Assembly: GCF_040496035.1 (NCBI RefSeq)
Contig: NZ_JBEPJZ010000002.1
Location: forward strand, 372,001 to 436,000
DNA: 64,000 bases
Source of the DNA: Agromyces sp. SYSU T00194
GTDB taxonomy: Bacteria > Actinomycetota > Actinomycetes > Actinomycetales > Microbacteriaceae
Direction of reading: 5' to 3'
Both the position numbers and the translations under genes were made by a program. The notes below the pieces were generated by a model. That model made no database searches. It was not told the DNA's origin and saw only the letters and a program-made list of their open reading frames with translations. Position 1 is the stretch's first letter, and each line of letters starts with the position of its first letter. Below, piece by piece: positions 41,125-50,677 of this stretch.

Positions 41125-42633
41125 TCACCCGCGCACGATCTTGAGCAGCCGCTCCAGTCGCGCGGCGATCTCCCGCTCGTTGCCGTGGTCGCCGGGCAGG
41201 TAGTACCGGGCGCGCTCCAGCCCCTCGGGCAGGTAGTCCTGACGTACGACGCCGGCTGCGGCGTCGTGCGGGTACGCGTAGCCCTTCCCGTGGCCGAGGC
41301 GCTTCGCGCCCGGGTAGTGCGCGTCGCGCAGGTGCTTCGGCACGGGGCCCGCGTGGCCGGCCCGCACGTCGGCGATGGCCCGGTCGATGCCGAGGTAGGC
41401 CGCGTTCGACTTCGGCGCGGTGGCGAGGTGCACGACGGCCTGTGCGAGCGGGATGCGGCCTTCGGGCATGCCGATGTACTGCACGGCGTCGGCCGCCGCG
41501 ACCGCGACCTGCAGTGCCTGCGGATCGGCCATGCCGATGTCCTCGGAGGCGAGCACGATGATGCGGCGCGCGATGAACCGCGGGTCCTCCCCCGCCTCGA
41601 TCATGCGCGCGAGGTAGTGCAGTGCCGCGTCGACGTCGGAGCCCCGCACCGACTTGATGAACGCGCTGATCACGTCGTAGTGCTCGTCGCCGTTGCGGTC
41701 GTACCGGAGCAGCGCACGGTCGACGGCGCGCGCGACCAGTTCGGCGGTGATCACCGGGCGCGGGTCGTGGTCGGGCTCGTCGTCGGGGGCGGCTTCGCCC
41801 CCACCGGCATCCGCCTCGTCGCCCGCGTCGTCCCGGTCCTCGCCGACGCCCGGCGCGTCGTCGCCCGCACGCGCATCGGCCCGGTCGCTCTCGTCCTGGC
41901 CGTCCTCGTCGCCGGACCCGCCCTCGCCGGTCGCGGCGGATGCCGCGGCCGCCTCGCTCGCCGCGGTCACCGAGGCCGCCTCGAGTGCCGTGAGCGCGCG
42001 CCGGGCGTCACCGGACGCCAGCCGGATGAGCGCCGCCCGCGCCTCGGGATCGAGCACCACGCGGTCGCCCAGCCCGCGCGGATCGCGCACGGCGCGGTCG
42101 ACGAGCACGCCCAGGTCGTCGTCGGACAGCGGCTCGAGCGTGAGCAGCAGCGAGCGCGACAGCAGCGGCGAGACGACCGAGAACGACGGGTTCTCGGTCG
42201 TCGCCGCGACGAGGATCACCCACCCGTTCTCGACGCCCGGCAGCAGCGCGTCCTGCTGGGCCTTCGTGAAGCGGTGGATCTCGTCGAGGAACAGGACCGT
42301 CGAGACGCCGTAGAGGTCGCGGCTCGAGCGCGCCTCCTCCATGACCTGGCGGACGTCCTTCACCCCGGCCGAGACCGCCGAGAGCTCGACGAACCGCCGG
42401 CCCGAGGAGCGGGCGATCGCCTGCGCGAGCGTGGTCTTGCCCGTGCCCGGCGGGCCCCACAGGATCACCGAGACCGAGCCGGAGCGCCCGGACGCATCGC
42501 TCGCGAGCGCGACCAGCGGCGAGCCGGGCGTGAGCAGGTGCCGCTGCCCGGCGACCTCGTCGAGGCCCGACGGGCGCATGCGCACGGCGAGGGGCGTCGC
42601 GCCGGAGCGCAGCCCCGGGGCGGACTCGACCAT
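41125..42633 (-). CDS. rarA: Replication-associated recombination protein A (RarA/MgsA) with acidic insert
   Basis: AAA+ clamp-loader-like ATPase acting at stalled forks. The 502-residue protein has Walker [15 protein letters not shown] (about residue 60), Walker [10 protein letters not shown], sensor ATTENPSF, and the C-terminal tetramerisation region ([36 protein letters not shown]). Unusually, about residues 224-294 are an Asp/Glu/Ala/Gly-rich low-complexity segment inserted between the lid and the tetramerisation domain. The ATG is preceded on the minus strand by TACGCT ending six bases upstream, so the message may be nearly leaderless. Confidence 0.93.
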   Translation of the reverse strand: MVESAPGLRSGATPLAVRMRPSGLDEVAGQRHLLTPGSPLVALASDASGRSGSVSVILWGPPGTGKTTLAQAIARSSGRRFVELSAVSAGVKDVRQVMEEARSSRDLYGVSTVLFLDEIHRFTKAQQDALLPGVENGWVILVAATTENPSFSVVSPLLSRSLLLTLEPLSDDDLGVLVDRAVRDPRGLGDRVVLDPEARAALIRLASGDARRALTALEAASVTAASEAAAASAATGEGGSGDEDGQDESDRADARAGDDAPGVGEDRDDAGDEADAGGGEAAPDDEPDHDPRPVITAELVARAVDRALLRYDRNGDEHYDVISAFIKSVRGSDVDAALHYLARMIEAGEDPRFIARRIIVLASEDIGMADPQALQVAVAAADAVQYIGMPEGRIPLAQAVVHLATAPKSNAAYLGIDRAIADVRAGHAGPVPKHLRDAHYPGAKRLGHGKGYAYPHDAAAGVVRQDYLPEGLERARYYLPGDHGNEREIAARLERLLKIVRG

Positions 42634-42676
42634 GACTCCAGCGTAACGGCGCGCACCGACGGCGGGTCGCCCGCAG

Positions 42677-42706
42677 TTGGCCGCACGCGGATGCCTCCCC
42701 TAGAGT
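42677..42706 (+). promoter_or_regulatory. Candidate promoter of the cyclophilin gene
   Basis: TTGGCC (42,677-42,682) and TAGAGT (42,701-42,706) are separated by 18 bases. A start site near 42,713 would place the following three-copy repeat in the 5' untranslated region. No experimental support. Confidence 0.4.
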
Positions 42707-42712
42707 GCATCC

Positions 42713-42759
42713 GGACCGACGAGCACTCGACCGTCGAGCACTCGGACCGTCGAGCACGA
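42713..42759 (+). repeat. Three imperfect 15-16 base tandem copies upstream of the cyclophilin gene
   Basis: Copies at 42,713-42,728, 42,729-42,743 and 42,744-42,759 follow the pattern (G)GACCG(A/T)CGAGCAC(T/G)(C/A). The array ends two bases before the GAG that completes the Shine-Dalgarno of the gene at 42,768. Confidence 0.8.
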
Positions 42760-42767
42760 GGAGCGGT

Positions 42768-43550
42768 GTGGCAGCGAAGAACACGCAGGAACGCGTCGAG
42801 CGGGAGCGCCTGCGCGCGTACCGGGCCCGGAAGCAGGTCCACGAGCACAAGCAGCGGCGGCGCGTGCGCGACAACGTCATCGCCGGGTCGGTGCTCCTGC
42901 TCGTGCTCGTGGTCGCGACGTTCGCCCAGATCGCCTACTTCTCGGCGGGACCCGGAGCCCCGGTCGCGGAGACCGAGACGCCCGTGCCGACGGACGACGC
43001 GGCCGACGGCGAGAACGTCGGCGACGTCCCGTCGCCCGACCTCGCCGAGGACCGCACCTGGACCGGCACGCTGACGCTGAACGACGTTCCACTCGGGATC
43101 GAGCTCGACGGCGCCGCCGCGCCGCAGGCGGTGGCATCCGAGGTCACGCTCATCCAGTCGGGCTTCTACGACGGACTCTCCTGCCACCGCCTGACCGAGG
43201 GCTCCATCTGGGTGCTCCAGTGCGGTGACCCCGCAGGCGACGGCACCGGCGGCCCGGGCTACAGCTACGGCCCCATCGAGAACGCGCCCGCCGACGACCT
43301 CTACCCCGCGGGCACCATCGCCATGGCGCGCGCGTCGTTCGACGCCTACAGCAACGGCAGCCAGTTCTTCATCGTCTACGAGGACACGACGCTGACCCCC
43401 GACGAGGCGGGCGGCTACTCCGTCATCGGCACCGTGACCGATGGTCTCGACGAGCTGCGCGCGTCGATCACCGACGCGGGCGTCGAGGGCGGCGGCACCG
43501 ACGGCGCGCCGGCGGTGCCCACCACCATCACCGCGTTCACGATCGAGTAA
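42768..43550 (+). CDS. Membrane-anchored cyclophilin-type peptidyl-prolyl isomerase
   Basis: Proline cis-trans isomerase facing the outside of the membrane. The 260-residue protein has a strongly basic N-terminus, one membrane segment (about 38-58), an acidic linker and a cyclophilin domain (about 100-258). The active-site region reads CHRLT then LQCGDPAGDGTGGPGYSYG, NGSQFFIVYED; the His-Arg and Gln-Phe-Phe positions are kept. The CHRLT/LQCGDP form is that of the actinobacterial PpiB beside relA (Rv2582 in M. tuberculosis). The GTG at 42768-42770 follows GAGGAG by four bases. Confidence 0.88.
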   Translation: MAAKNTQERVERERLRAYRARKQVHEHKQRRRVRDNVIAGSVLLLVLVVATFAQIAYFSAGPGAPVAETETPVPTDDAADGENVGDVPSPDLAEDRTWTGTLTLNDVPLGIELDGAAAPQAVASEVTLIQSGFYDGLSCHRLTEGSIWVLQCGDPAGDGTGGPGYSYGPIENAPADDLYPAGTIAMARASFDAYSNGSQFFIVYEDTTLTPDEAGGYSVIGTVTDGLDELRASITDAGVEGGGTDGAPAVPTTITAFTIE

Positions 43551-43634
43551 CGGCGAGGGCCTCCGGCGGACGGTGCAATAGGCTGGGTGCCGGCGTCGCC
43601 GTCTCGGCGGCGTCGAGTTCGACAAGGTGAGGCC

Positions 43635-44867
43635 GTGGCTCAAGAAGATCAGCAGCAGTGGGGTCGCGTCGATGAGACGGGAACCGTGTACGTCAAGGAC
43701 GGCGACGGCGAACGCGCCGTGGGCCAGTACCCCGACGGCACCCCCGAGGAGGCGCTCGCCTACTTCGAGCGCAAGTACCACGACCTCGCCGGCCAGGTGA
43801 CGCTGCTCGAGCAGCGCTCGCGCGCCGGGGCATCCGCCGCCGACGTCGCCAAGGCCGTCGCCCACCTGCAGGAGACCGTCGCGGGCGCGAACGCCGTCGG
43901 CGACCTCGCCACGCTCCGCACGCGCCTCGAGGCGCTCAGCGGCACCGTGGGCGAGCAGACCGAGCAGCAGAAGGCGGAGGCCGCGGAGGCCCTCGAGGCC
44001 GCGATCGCGGAGCGCACCGCCATCGTCGAGGAGGCGGAGGCGCTCGCCGCCGCCGACCCGTCGAAGACGCAGTGGAAGCAGGCGACGGCGACGCTCGACG
44101 AGCTGTTCGCCCGCTGGCAGCGTCACCAGCAGGACGGCCCGCGGTTGCCGAAGGGCCAGGCCAACGACCTCTGGAAGCGGTTCCGTGCCGCGCGCTCGAC
44201 CGTGGAGACCCACCGCAAGGCGTTCTTCGCCGAGCTCGACGCCTCGCACCGCGAGGTGCGCGCGGCCAAGCAGCGCCTGATCGACCGCGCCGAGCAGCTC
44301 GCGCCGCGCGGCGCCGACGGCATCCCCGAGTACCGCTCGCTGCTCGACGACTGGAAGCGCGCCGGCCGGGCCGGCAAGAAGCAGGACGACGCCCTCTGGG
44401 CTAGGTTCAAGGCCGCCGGCGACGTGCTGTTCCAGGCGAAGGCCGAGATCGACGCGGTCGAGAACGCCGAGTTCGAGGAGAACCTCACCGCGAAGCTCGC
44501 GCTGCTCGACGAGGCCGAGCCGCTCCTGAAGGCGACGGATGCGGCGAAGGCGCGCTCGACGCTGACCGACGTGCAGCGTCGCTGGGACGCGATCGGCAAG
44601 GTGCCCCGTGCGCAGCTGCGCACGGTCGAGGATCGCCTCCGGAAGATCGAGAACGCGGTGCGCGCCCTCGAGGACGAGCGCTGGGAGCGCGAGGACCCCG
44701 AGAAGAAGGCACGCTCCGAGGGGCTCGCCGGCCAGCTCGAGGAGGCCATCGAGCAGCTGGAGTCCGAGCTCGACGCGGCGCGCGGCCGCGGCGACGGGAA
44801 GGCCGTCACCGAAGCCGAGGAGGCGTTGTCGGCGCGGAAGGCGTGGCTCAAGGCCATCTCCGGCTGA
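43635..44867 (+). CDS. DUF349 domain protein
   Basis: A 410-residue, almost entirely helical, highly charged protein with repeated DUF349 units, each with a central Trp/Phe pattern (WKQATATLDELFARWQ, DLWKRFRAARSTVETHRKAFF, LLDDWKRAGRAGKKQDDALW, LWARFKAAGDVLF). DUF349 proteins are widespread in Actinobacteria next to relA and the cyclophilin gene; E. coli members are linked to ribonuclease and fitness phenotypes but function is not settled. The start GTG at 43635-43637 follows AAGGTGAGG. A TAGGCT at 43,579-43,584 is a possible -10 element. Confidence 0.85.
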   Translation: MAQEDQQQWGRVDETGTVYVKDGDGERAVGQYPDGTPEEALAYFERKYHDLAGQVTLLEQRSRAGASAADVAKAVAHLQETVAGANAVGDLATLRTRLEALSGTVGEQTEQQKAEAAEALEAAIAERTAIVEEAEALAAADPSKTQWKQATATLDELFARWQRHQQDGPRLPKGQANDLWKRFRAARSTVETHRKAFFAELDASHREVRAAKQRLIDRAEQLAPRGADGIPEYRSLLDDWKRAGRAGKKQDDALWARFKAAGDVLFQAKAEIDAVENAEFEENLTAKLALLDEAEPLLKATDAAKARSTLTDVQRRWDAIGKVPRAQLRTVEDRLRKIENAVRALEDERWEREDPEKKARSEGLAGQLEEAIEQLESELDAARGRGDGKAVTEAEEALSARKAWLKAISG

Positions 44868-44945
44868 CCGGAGGCTCCTCCACACCCCGGGTGACTGTCC
44901 ACAGCACGGCCGGGCAACGCCGCGCGCTGCCGCGACGCGGCCACG

Positions 44946-45548
44946 ATGGAGCACATGACCCGGCTCCCCTCGCTGCTGTCGGCCGACGACCTCCCCCTCG
45001 CCGAACTGTGCGCGCTGCGCATCGACGGCGAGGTGATGGCACTGCCCGCGGGCTGGGCGCCGGTCGACGAGCCCGACCGGCCCGAGCAGCGGGCCCGCTC
45101 GGTGCGCCTCGCGGTCGGACGCGACGTGATCGCGGCGCGGCTGACGGCGGCGTGGGTGCACGGTGCCGTTCCCGCTCCCCCGTCGGTGCCGCAGGTCTGC
45201 GTGCGCATCGGGGCGCGTCGCGGCAACGACCCGACCGTGCGCTGCGAGCTCAGCGAGTTGCGCCTCGCCGAGGACGAGATCGTGCGCTGGGGGCCCGCCG
45301 CCGCGACGACACCCGAGCGCACCGCCTTCGACCTGCTGCGCACCGCGCACGCTCCCGAGGCGCATCGGCGCGCCGCGATGCGCGTCCTCGAGTTCGCGGG
45401 CATCGCGCTCGACGAGTTCCGCGGGCGCGTCGTCGGGCGATCACGGCTTCCGGGCAGGCTGGCGGTGCTCGCCGCGGTCGACGCCGCACTCGAGGCGGCT
45501 CCCGGGCCGCAGACGGGCGCGGTGCCTCAGCCGTCGCTGACGCGGTAG
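44946..45548 (+). CDS. AbiEi-like hypothetical protein
   Basis: A 200-residue protein of unknown function. The stretch around residues 50-145 (AARLTAAWVHGA, then VRIGARRG, then TTPERTAFDLLR) follows the layout of AbiEi-type antitoxin and related DUF559-type proteins: a Ser/Thr-Ala-Ala-x-x-His-Gly turn, beta strands with arginine, and a T-x-x-E-R-T-A-F-D-L helix. A typical N-terminal winged helix and a nuclease domain are not apparent. There are two ATG choices at 44,946 and 44,955; neither has a good ribosome binding site. Its last 22 bases overlap the 3' end of relA convergently. No toxin partner is adjacent. Confidence 0.7.
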   Translation: MEHMTRLPSLLSADDLPLAELCALRIDGEVMALPAGWAPVDEPDRPEQRARSVRLAVGRDVIAARLTAAWVHGAVPAPPSVPQVCVRIGARRGNDPTVRCELSELRLAEDEIVRWGPAAATTPERTAFDLLRTAHAPEAHRRAAMRVLEFAGIALDEFRGRVVGRSRLPGRLAVLAAVDAALEAAPGPQTGAVPQPSLTR

Positions 45549-47785
45549 ACGTCGTACACCGCGTCGATGCGCCGTACGGCGTTGAGCACCCGGTCGAGGT
45601 GGGTCGTGTCGCCCATCTCGAAGACGAACTTGCTGATCGCGAGCCGATCGGTCGAGGTCGACACGTTCGCCGAGAGGATGTTCACGTGGTGCTCGCTCAG
45701 CACCCTCGTCACGTCGGACAGCAGGCCGCCGCGGTCGAGCGCCTCGATCTGGATCTGCACGAGGAACACGCCCTTGGAGGTCGGCGCCCACTCGACGTCG
45801 ATCATGCGCTCGGGTTCGCGGAGGAGCGACTGCACGTTGTGGCAGGACGCCTGGTGCACCGAGACGCCGGAGCCGCGGGTGATGAAGCCCACGATCTCGT
45901 CCCCGGGCACCGGGGTGCAGCAGCGCGCGAGCTTCACGAGGATGTCCGGCGCGCCCCGCACGAGCACGCCCGAGTCGGAGTTGCGCGAGGCGATCGACGG
46001 GCGCGCCGCGATCGGCACGTCCGTGGTGTCGTCGTCCTCGTCCTCGTCGCGCACGAGGGAGATGACCTTCTCGAGCACCGACTGGGTCGACACGTGCCCT
46101 TCGCCGATGGCGGCGTAGAGCGAGCTGACGTCCTCGTAGCGCAGCTGCGCGGCGATCTCCGCGAGGGAGTCCTGCCCCATCAGCTTCTGCAGCGGGAGGT
46201 TCTGCTTCCGCATCGCGCGCGCGATGGAGTCGCGGCCCTGCTCGATCGCCTCGTCGCGGCGCTCCTTCGTGAACCACTGGCGGATCTTGTTGCGCGCCCG
46301 CGGGCTCTTGACGAAGTTCAGCCAGTCCTGGCTCGGGCCCGAGTCGGGGTTCTTCGACGTGAACACCTCGACGACGTCGCCGCTCGCGAGCTGCGTCTCG
46401 AGCGGCACGAGACGTCCGTTGACCTTCGCGCCCATCGTGCGGTGACCGACCTCGGTGTGCACGGCGTACGCGAAGTCGATCGGCGTCGCGCCGGCGGGCA
46501 GTCCGATGACCCGGCCCTTCGGCGTGAAGACGTAGACCTCCTTCGCACCGATCTCGTAGCGCAGCGAATCGAGGAACTCGCCGGGGTCCGCCGTCTCGGC
46601 CTGCCAGTCGGAGATGTGCGCGAGCCACGCCATGTCGGCGTCGCCGACGGCCTTGGAGTCGGTCGCCTTGCCGTTGACCTGCTCCTTGTACTTCCAGTGG
46701 GCCGCGACGCCGTACTCGGCGCGCTGGTGCATCTCGTGGGTGCGGATCTGGATCTCGACCGCGCGGCCCTTGGGCCCGATCACCGTCGTGTGCAGCGACT
46801 GGTAGAGGTTGAACTTGGGCGTGGCGATGTAGTCCTTGAAGCGACCCGGAAGCGGCGTCCAGCGCGCATGGATGGCGCCGAGCACCGCGTAGCAGTCGCG
46901 CACCGAGTTCACGAGCACGCGGATGCCGACGAGGTCGTAGATCTCGTCGAACTCGCGTCCGCGCACGATCATCTTCTGGTAGATCGAGTAGTACTGCTTG
47001 GGCCGTCCGACGACCTTGCCCCGGATGCGCGCGGCCTTGAGGTCGTCGTTGACGAGGTCGATCACCGACTGCACGAACTCCTCGCGCTGCGGCGTGCGCT
47101 GGCGCACGAGGCTCTCGATCTCGGCGTAGAGCTTCGGGTAGAGCACAGCGAAGCTCAGGTCCTCGAGCTCCCACTTGATGGTCTGGATGCCGAGCCGATG
47201 CGCGAGCGGTGCGTAGATCTCGAGCGTCTCGGTCGCCTTGCGGGTGGCGGATGCCGCGGGCACGAAGCCCCAGGTGCGCGCGTTGTGCAGGCGGTCGGCG
47301 AGCTTGATGATGAGCACGCGGATGTCCTTGGACATCGCCACGATCATCTTGCGGACGGTCTCGGCCTGCGTCGAGTCGCCGTACTTGACCTTGTCGAGCT
47401 TGGTGACCCCGTCGACGAGCATCGCGATCTCGTCGCCGAAGTCGTCGCGCAGCTCATCGAGGCGGTACTCGGTGTCCTCGACCGTGTCGTGCAGCAGCGC
47501 CGCGGCGACCGTCTTCGAGCCGATGCCGAGGTCGGCGAGGATCTGAGCGACCGCGATGGGGTGCGTGATGTACGGCTCGCCGCTCTTGCGCTGCTGCCCG
47601 CGATGTGCGCGCTCGGCCACCGCGTGCGCACGCTCGATGACCGCGAGATCGGCCTTCGGATGGTGCATCCGGACCGTGCGGAGCAGCGTGTCGACCGCCC
47701 CAGATGGCTGCGCCTTCGAGAAGATGCGCGGCACGAGGCGGCGCAGCGACGGGTTGCCCGTCGCGACGGATGACTCGCTCACCAT
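45527..47785 (-). CDS. relA: Bifunctional (p)ppGpp synthetase / hydrolase
   Basis: Stringent-response enzyme of the Rel type. The 752-residue protein has the HD hydrolase domain (about 45-200) with the complete HDTVEDT motif, the synthetase domain (about 240-355) with RFKD in GRFKDYIATPK, which is the motif of bifunctional enzymes, a TGS domain (about 395-455; VYVFTPKGRVIGLP) and a C-terminal ACT domain (about 670-745). Both activities should be present. GGAGGT lies six bases upstream of the ATG at 47783-47785. It runs in the usual order secD-secF-relA, but apt is absent between secF and relA. Confidence 0.95.
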   Translation of the reverse strand: MVSESSVATGNPSLRRLVPRIFSKAQPSGAVDTLLRTVRMHHPKADLAVIERAHAVAERAHRGQQRKSGEPYITHPIAVAQILADLGIGSKTVAAALLHDTVEDTEYRLDELRDDFGDEIAMLVDGVTKLDKVKYGDSTQAETVRKMIVAMSKDIRVLIIKLADRLHNARTWGFVPAASATRKATETLEIYAPLAHRLGIQTIKWELEDLSFAVLYPKLYAEIESLVRQRTPQREEFVQSVIDLVNDDLKAARIRGKVVGRPKQYYSIYQKMIVRGREFDEIYDLVGIRVLVNSVRDCYAVLGAIHARWTPLPGRFKDYIATPKFNLYQSLHTTVIGPKGRAVEIQIRTHEMHQRAEYGVAAHWKYKEQVNGKATDSKAVGDADMAWLAHISDWQAETADPGEFLDSLRYEIGAKEVYVFTPKGRVIGLPAGATPIDFAYAVHTEVGHRTMGAKVNGRLVPLETQLASGDVVEVFTSKNPDSGPSQDWLNFVKSPRARNKIRQWFTKERRDEAIEQGRDSIARAMRKQNLPLQKLMGQDSLAEIAAQLRYEDVSSLYAAIGEGHVSTQSVLEKVISLVRDEDEDDDTTDVPIAARPSIASRNSDSGVLVRGAPDILVKLARCCTPVPGDEIVGFITRGSGVSVHQASCHNVQSLLREPERMIDVEWAPTSKGVFLVQIQIEALDRGGLLSDVTRVLSEHHVNILSANVSTSTDRLAISKFVFEMGDTTHLDRVLNAVRRIDAVYDVYRVSDG

Positions 47786-47836
47786 CGCACCACCTCCGCC
47801 TTCATTATCGCCGCTCGGCGACGGAGGCGGTGCACG

Positions 47837-47852
47837 GGGGCCGTGAGGCCCC
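47837..47852 (-). terminator. Short hairpin between secF and relA
   Basis: GGGGCC (47,837-47,842) and GGCCCC (47,847-47,852) pair around GTGA, 12 bases after the secF stop. It is short and has no U-run, so termination between secF and relA is possible but not certain. Confidence 0.35.
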
Positions 47853-47864
47853 GCGTCGGCCGGG

Positions 47865-48881
47865 TCAGGAACCCACCGCCGCAGGCGCCTCGGCCGTGCC
47901 GCCGGCGCGCTCGCGCTCCTTGCGGACGCGATCGTCGTGCCGCTTGATCGCGGGCTCGCCCTCGCGGAACTGCGAGTACATCGGGGCTGCGATGAACACG
48001 GTCGACCAGGTGCCGACGAGGATGCCGATGAGCAGCGCGAGCGAGATGTCCCGCAGCGTGTCCGCCCCGAGGGCGAACGCGCCGATGAACAGGATCGCGG
48101 CGACCGGCAGGGCCGCCACCACGCTCGTGTTGATCGACCGGACGAGGGTCTGGTTCACCGCGAGGTTCACCGACTCGGCGAAGGTGCGCCGGGACTCCTC
48201 GCCGTCGTGCGACGTGTTCTCGCGGATCTTGTCGAAGACCACCACGGTGTCGTAGAGCGAGTAGCTGAGGATCGTCAGGATGCCGATCATCGCCGCCGGC
48301 GACACCTCGAACCCACTCGCGGCGTAGATGCCCGCCGTCACCACGAGGTCGGCGAACAGCGACAGGATCGCCGCGGCCGACATCTTCCAGGTCCGGAAGT
48401 ACAACGCCATGAAGAGGGCGGCGAAGATCAGGAAGGCGATGAGGCCGATGATCGCCTGCCGGGTGACATCCGCCCCCCAGCTCGCACCGATGAACGACGA
48501 CGTGATCTCCGATTCGGGCACGTCGTACGCCTCGGCGAGGGCGGTCGTGACCTCGCGCGTCTCCGCGGCCTCGAGCTGGTCGGTCTGCACGCGCACGCCG
48601 GAGTCGCCGACGATCGTCACCCGCGCGACCGCGTCGGGCACGACCGACGCGACGGCGTCGATGGCGGGCTGCTGGGTCGCCTCGCTCACGTTGGAGATGA
48701 GGAACTGCGACCCGCCGCGGAACTCGATGCCGAAGTTGAACCCGCGGAGCACGGGCACGAGCACCGACAGGATGATCAGCACGGCGGCGATCGCGTACCA
48801 CTTGCGGCGTCCGCCGACGAAGTTGAACGAGCGCTTCCCCGTGTAGAGGTCGTTGCCGAAGGTGGTGAGCCGGTTGGCCAT
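47865..48881 (-). CDS. secF: Protein translocase subunit SecF
   Basis: Membrane partner of SecD in proton-driven protein export. The 338-residue protein has a first membrane segment (about 28-46), the periplasmic domain beginning FNFGIEFRGGSQFL, and five further membrane segments from about residue 145, including YDTVVVFDKIREN and SINTSVVAALPVAAILF. The C-terminus is a charged cytoplasmic tail. The ATG shares one base with the secD stop. Confidence 0.96.
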   Translation of the reverse strand: MANRLTTFGNDLYTGKRSFNFVGGRRKWYAIAAVLIILSVLVPVLRGFNFGIEFRGGSQFLISNVSEATQQPAIDAVASVVPDAVARVTIVGDSGVRVQTDQLEAAETREVTTALAEAYDVPESEITSSFIGASWGADVTRQAIIGLIAFLIFAALFMALYFRTWKMSAAAILSLFADLVVTAGIYAASGFEVSPAAMIGILTILSYSLYDTVVVFDKIRENTSHDGEESRRTFAESVNLAVNQTLVRSINTSVVAALPVAAILFIGAFALGADTLRDISLALLIGILVGTWSTVFIAAPMYSQFREGEPAIKRHDDRVRKERERAGGTAEAPAAVGS

Positions 48882-50617
48882 CAGGAGTCCTTCCCCTCGT
48901 TCGAGGGCGTGTCGCCGACGGCGGCGAGCTCGGCCGCCTTGCGCTCGGCGATGGTCTGCCGACGCTGCGCCTCGCGCGAGCTGGAGGCGACCTTCGTCTT
49001 GGTCACGTTCGCGGTGGGCTTGCGGAACTCCGCCCGGCCGCGGTAGACGGCGCCGAGCGCCGTCGGGTCGAGGCCCGACCACGGGTGGCCGCTCGAGAAG
49101 AACCGCGTCTGCGCGAGCAGCTGCAGCATCGGGTGCGTGAACAGGATCACGACGATGACGTCGATGACGGTCGTGAGACCCAGCGTGAACGCGAACCCGC
49201 GCACGCTGCCGACGGCGAAGATGAACAGCACGATCGCGGCGAGCAGGTTGACGGTCTTCGACGCGAGCACGGTGCGCAGCGCGCGCTTCCAGCCCGCCTC
49301 GACGGCGCCGACCAGCGCACGTCCGTCGCGCAGTTCGTCGCGCACGCGTTCGAAGTACACGATGAACGAGTCCGCCGTGAATCCGATCGCGACGATGAGC
49401 GCCGCGACGCCCGCGAGCGAGAGCCGGTAGCCCTGGTACCAGGACAGGATCGTGATCGAGAAGTAGGTGATCACGCCCGCCACGACGAGCGATGCGATCG
49501 TGACCGACGCGAGCGCACGGTATTGGAACAGGGTGTAGATCACGACGAGGATCAGACCGATGAGTCCCGCGATGAGGCCGCTCTGCAGCTGCGACGAGCC
49601 GAGCGTGGCCGAGATCGTGTCCGAGCTCTGCACCGTGAAGCTGATCGGGAGCGCGCCGAACTTCAGCTGGTCGGCGAGGGCCTTCGACGACTCCTGCGTG
49701 AAGCTGCCCGTGATCTGCGGACGACCGTCGGTGATGATGCCGTTCATGCTCGGCGCGGAGATGATGCGTCCGTCGAGCACGAACGCGAACTGGTTGCGCG
49801 GCGACTCGAGCCCGTACAGGCGCGTGCTGACCGCGGCGAAGTCCTCGGTGCCCTGGTCGTCGAAGCGGAGGTTCACGGCCCAGGTGCCGGTCGAGACGCC
49901 GGTCGAGCTCTGCACCATGCCGTTGGTGGCGTCGACGATGTTCTCGCCGCTGACCTCCACCGGGCCGAGCGCGTACTTGATCGAGTTCGTGGTGTCGCAC
50001 GTGATGAGCGGTTCGTCGGCCGGGTGCACGTTGGCCTCGGCCTCGTCGATGCTCGAGCAGTCGAACGCGTCGTACTCGGCCTGCAGCTCGTCCGTGATCC
50101 ACGCAGGGTCGCTGGCGTCGGTCGGCTCGGGTGTCTCGGCGGTCTCACCGGACGCATCGTCATCGGTCGCCTCGTCGGTCGGCTGGGCCGACTCCGTGGC
50201 GGCGACATCGGCGAGGATCACCGGACGCAGCTCGAGCTTGGCCGACGACTCGATGCGCTGGCGCGTCTCGTCGTCGAGCTCGCCGGGGATCGCCACGACG
50301 ATGTTGCGATCGCCCTGCGTGGTGATCTCCGCCTCGGAGACGCCGGAGGCGTCGACGCGCTGCCGGAGGATCGAGACGGCCTGGTCGAGCTGCTCGCCCG
50401 TGACGCTCTGCCCCTCGGCGAGCTCGGGAGCCAGGATGATCTGCGTGCCGCCCTCGAGGTCGAGCGCGAGCTTGGGCGTCCAGGAGCCGTTGCCCCAGAG
50501 CACGCCCGCGCCGTTGACCGCGATGAGCGCGATGATCAGGACGCCCAGCCAGCTGAGGGAGCGCCAGGCCTTTCTGACGGTGGTCGGCCGGGACGACCGC
50601 TTGGAGGGTGCAGCCAC
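48881..50617 (-). CDS. secD: Protein translocase subunit SecD
   Basis: Large partner of SecF, pulling exported chains out of SecYEG with the proton motive force. The 578-residue protein has a first membrane segment (about 18-36), LDLEGGTQIIL at the start of the P1 domain, and the C-terminal six-segment bundle with AGLIGLILVVIYTLFQYR and ALIVAIGFTADSFIVYFERV, where the conserved D lies. About residues 136-176 are an Asp/Glu/Thr/Ala-rich insert within P1, as is frequent in Actinobacteria. YajC lies upstream with a 60-base gap. Confidence 0.96.
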   Translation of the reverse strand: MAAPSKRSSRPTTVRKAWRSLSWLGVLIIALIAVNGAGVLWGNGSWTPKLALDLEGGTQIILAPELAEGQSVTGEQLDQAVSILRQRVDASGVSEAEITTQGDRNIVVAIPGELDDETRQRIESSAKLELRPVILADVAATESAQPTDEATDDDASGETAETPEPTDASDPAWITDELQAEYDAFDCSSIDEAEANVHPADEPLITCDTTNSIKYALGPVEVSGENIVDATNGMVQSSTGVSTGTWAVNLRFDDQGTEDFAAVSTRLYGLESPRNQFAFVLDGRIISAPSMNGIITDGRPQITGSFTQESSKALADQLKFGALPISFTVQSSDTISATLGSSQLQSGLIAGLIGLILVVIYTLFQYRALASVTIASLVVAGVITYFSITILSWYQGYRLSLAGVAALIVAIGFTADSFIVYFERVRDELRDGRALVGAVEAGWKRALRTVLASKTVNLLAAIVLFIFAVGSVRGFAFTLGLTTVIDVIVVILFTHPMLQLLAQTRFFSSGHPWSGLDPTALGAVYRGRAEFRKPTANVTKTKVASSSREAQRRQTIAERKAAELAAVGDTPSNEGKDS

Positions 50618-50677
50618 GAATACCGCTTTCTCTGCACGACGGCGCCGACGGCGCCGTCGTGTGGTGTGGAGGGGTCT

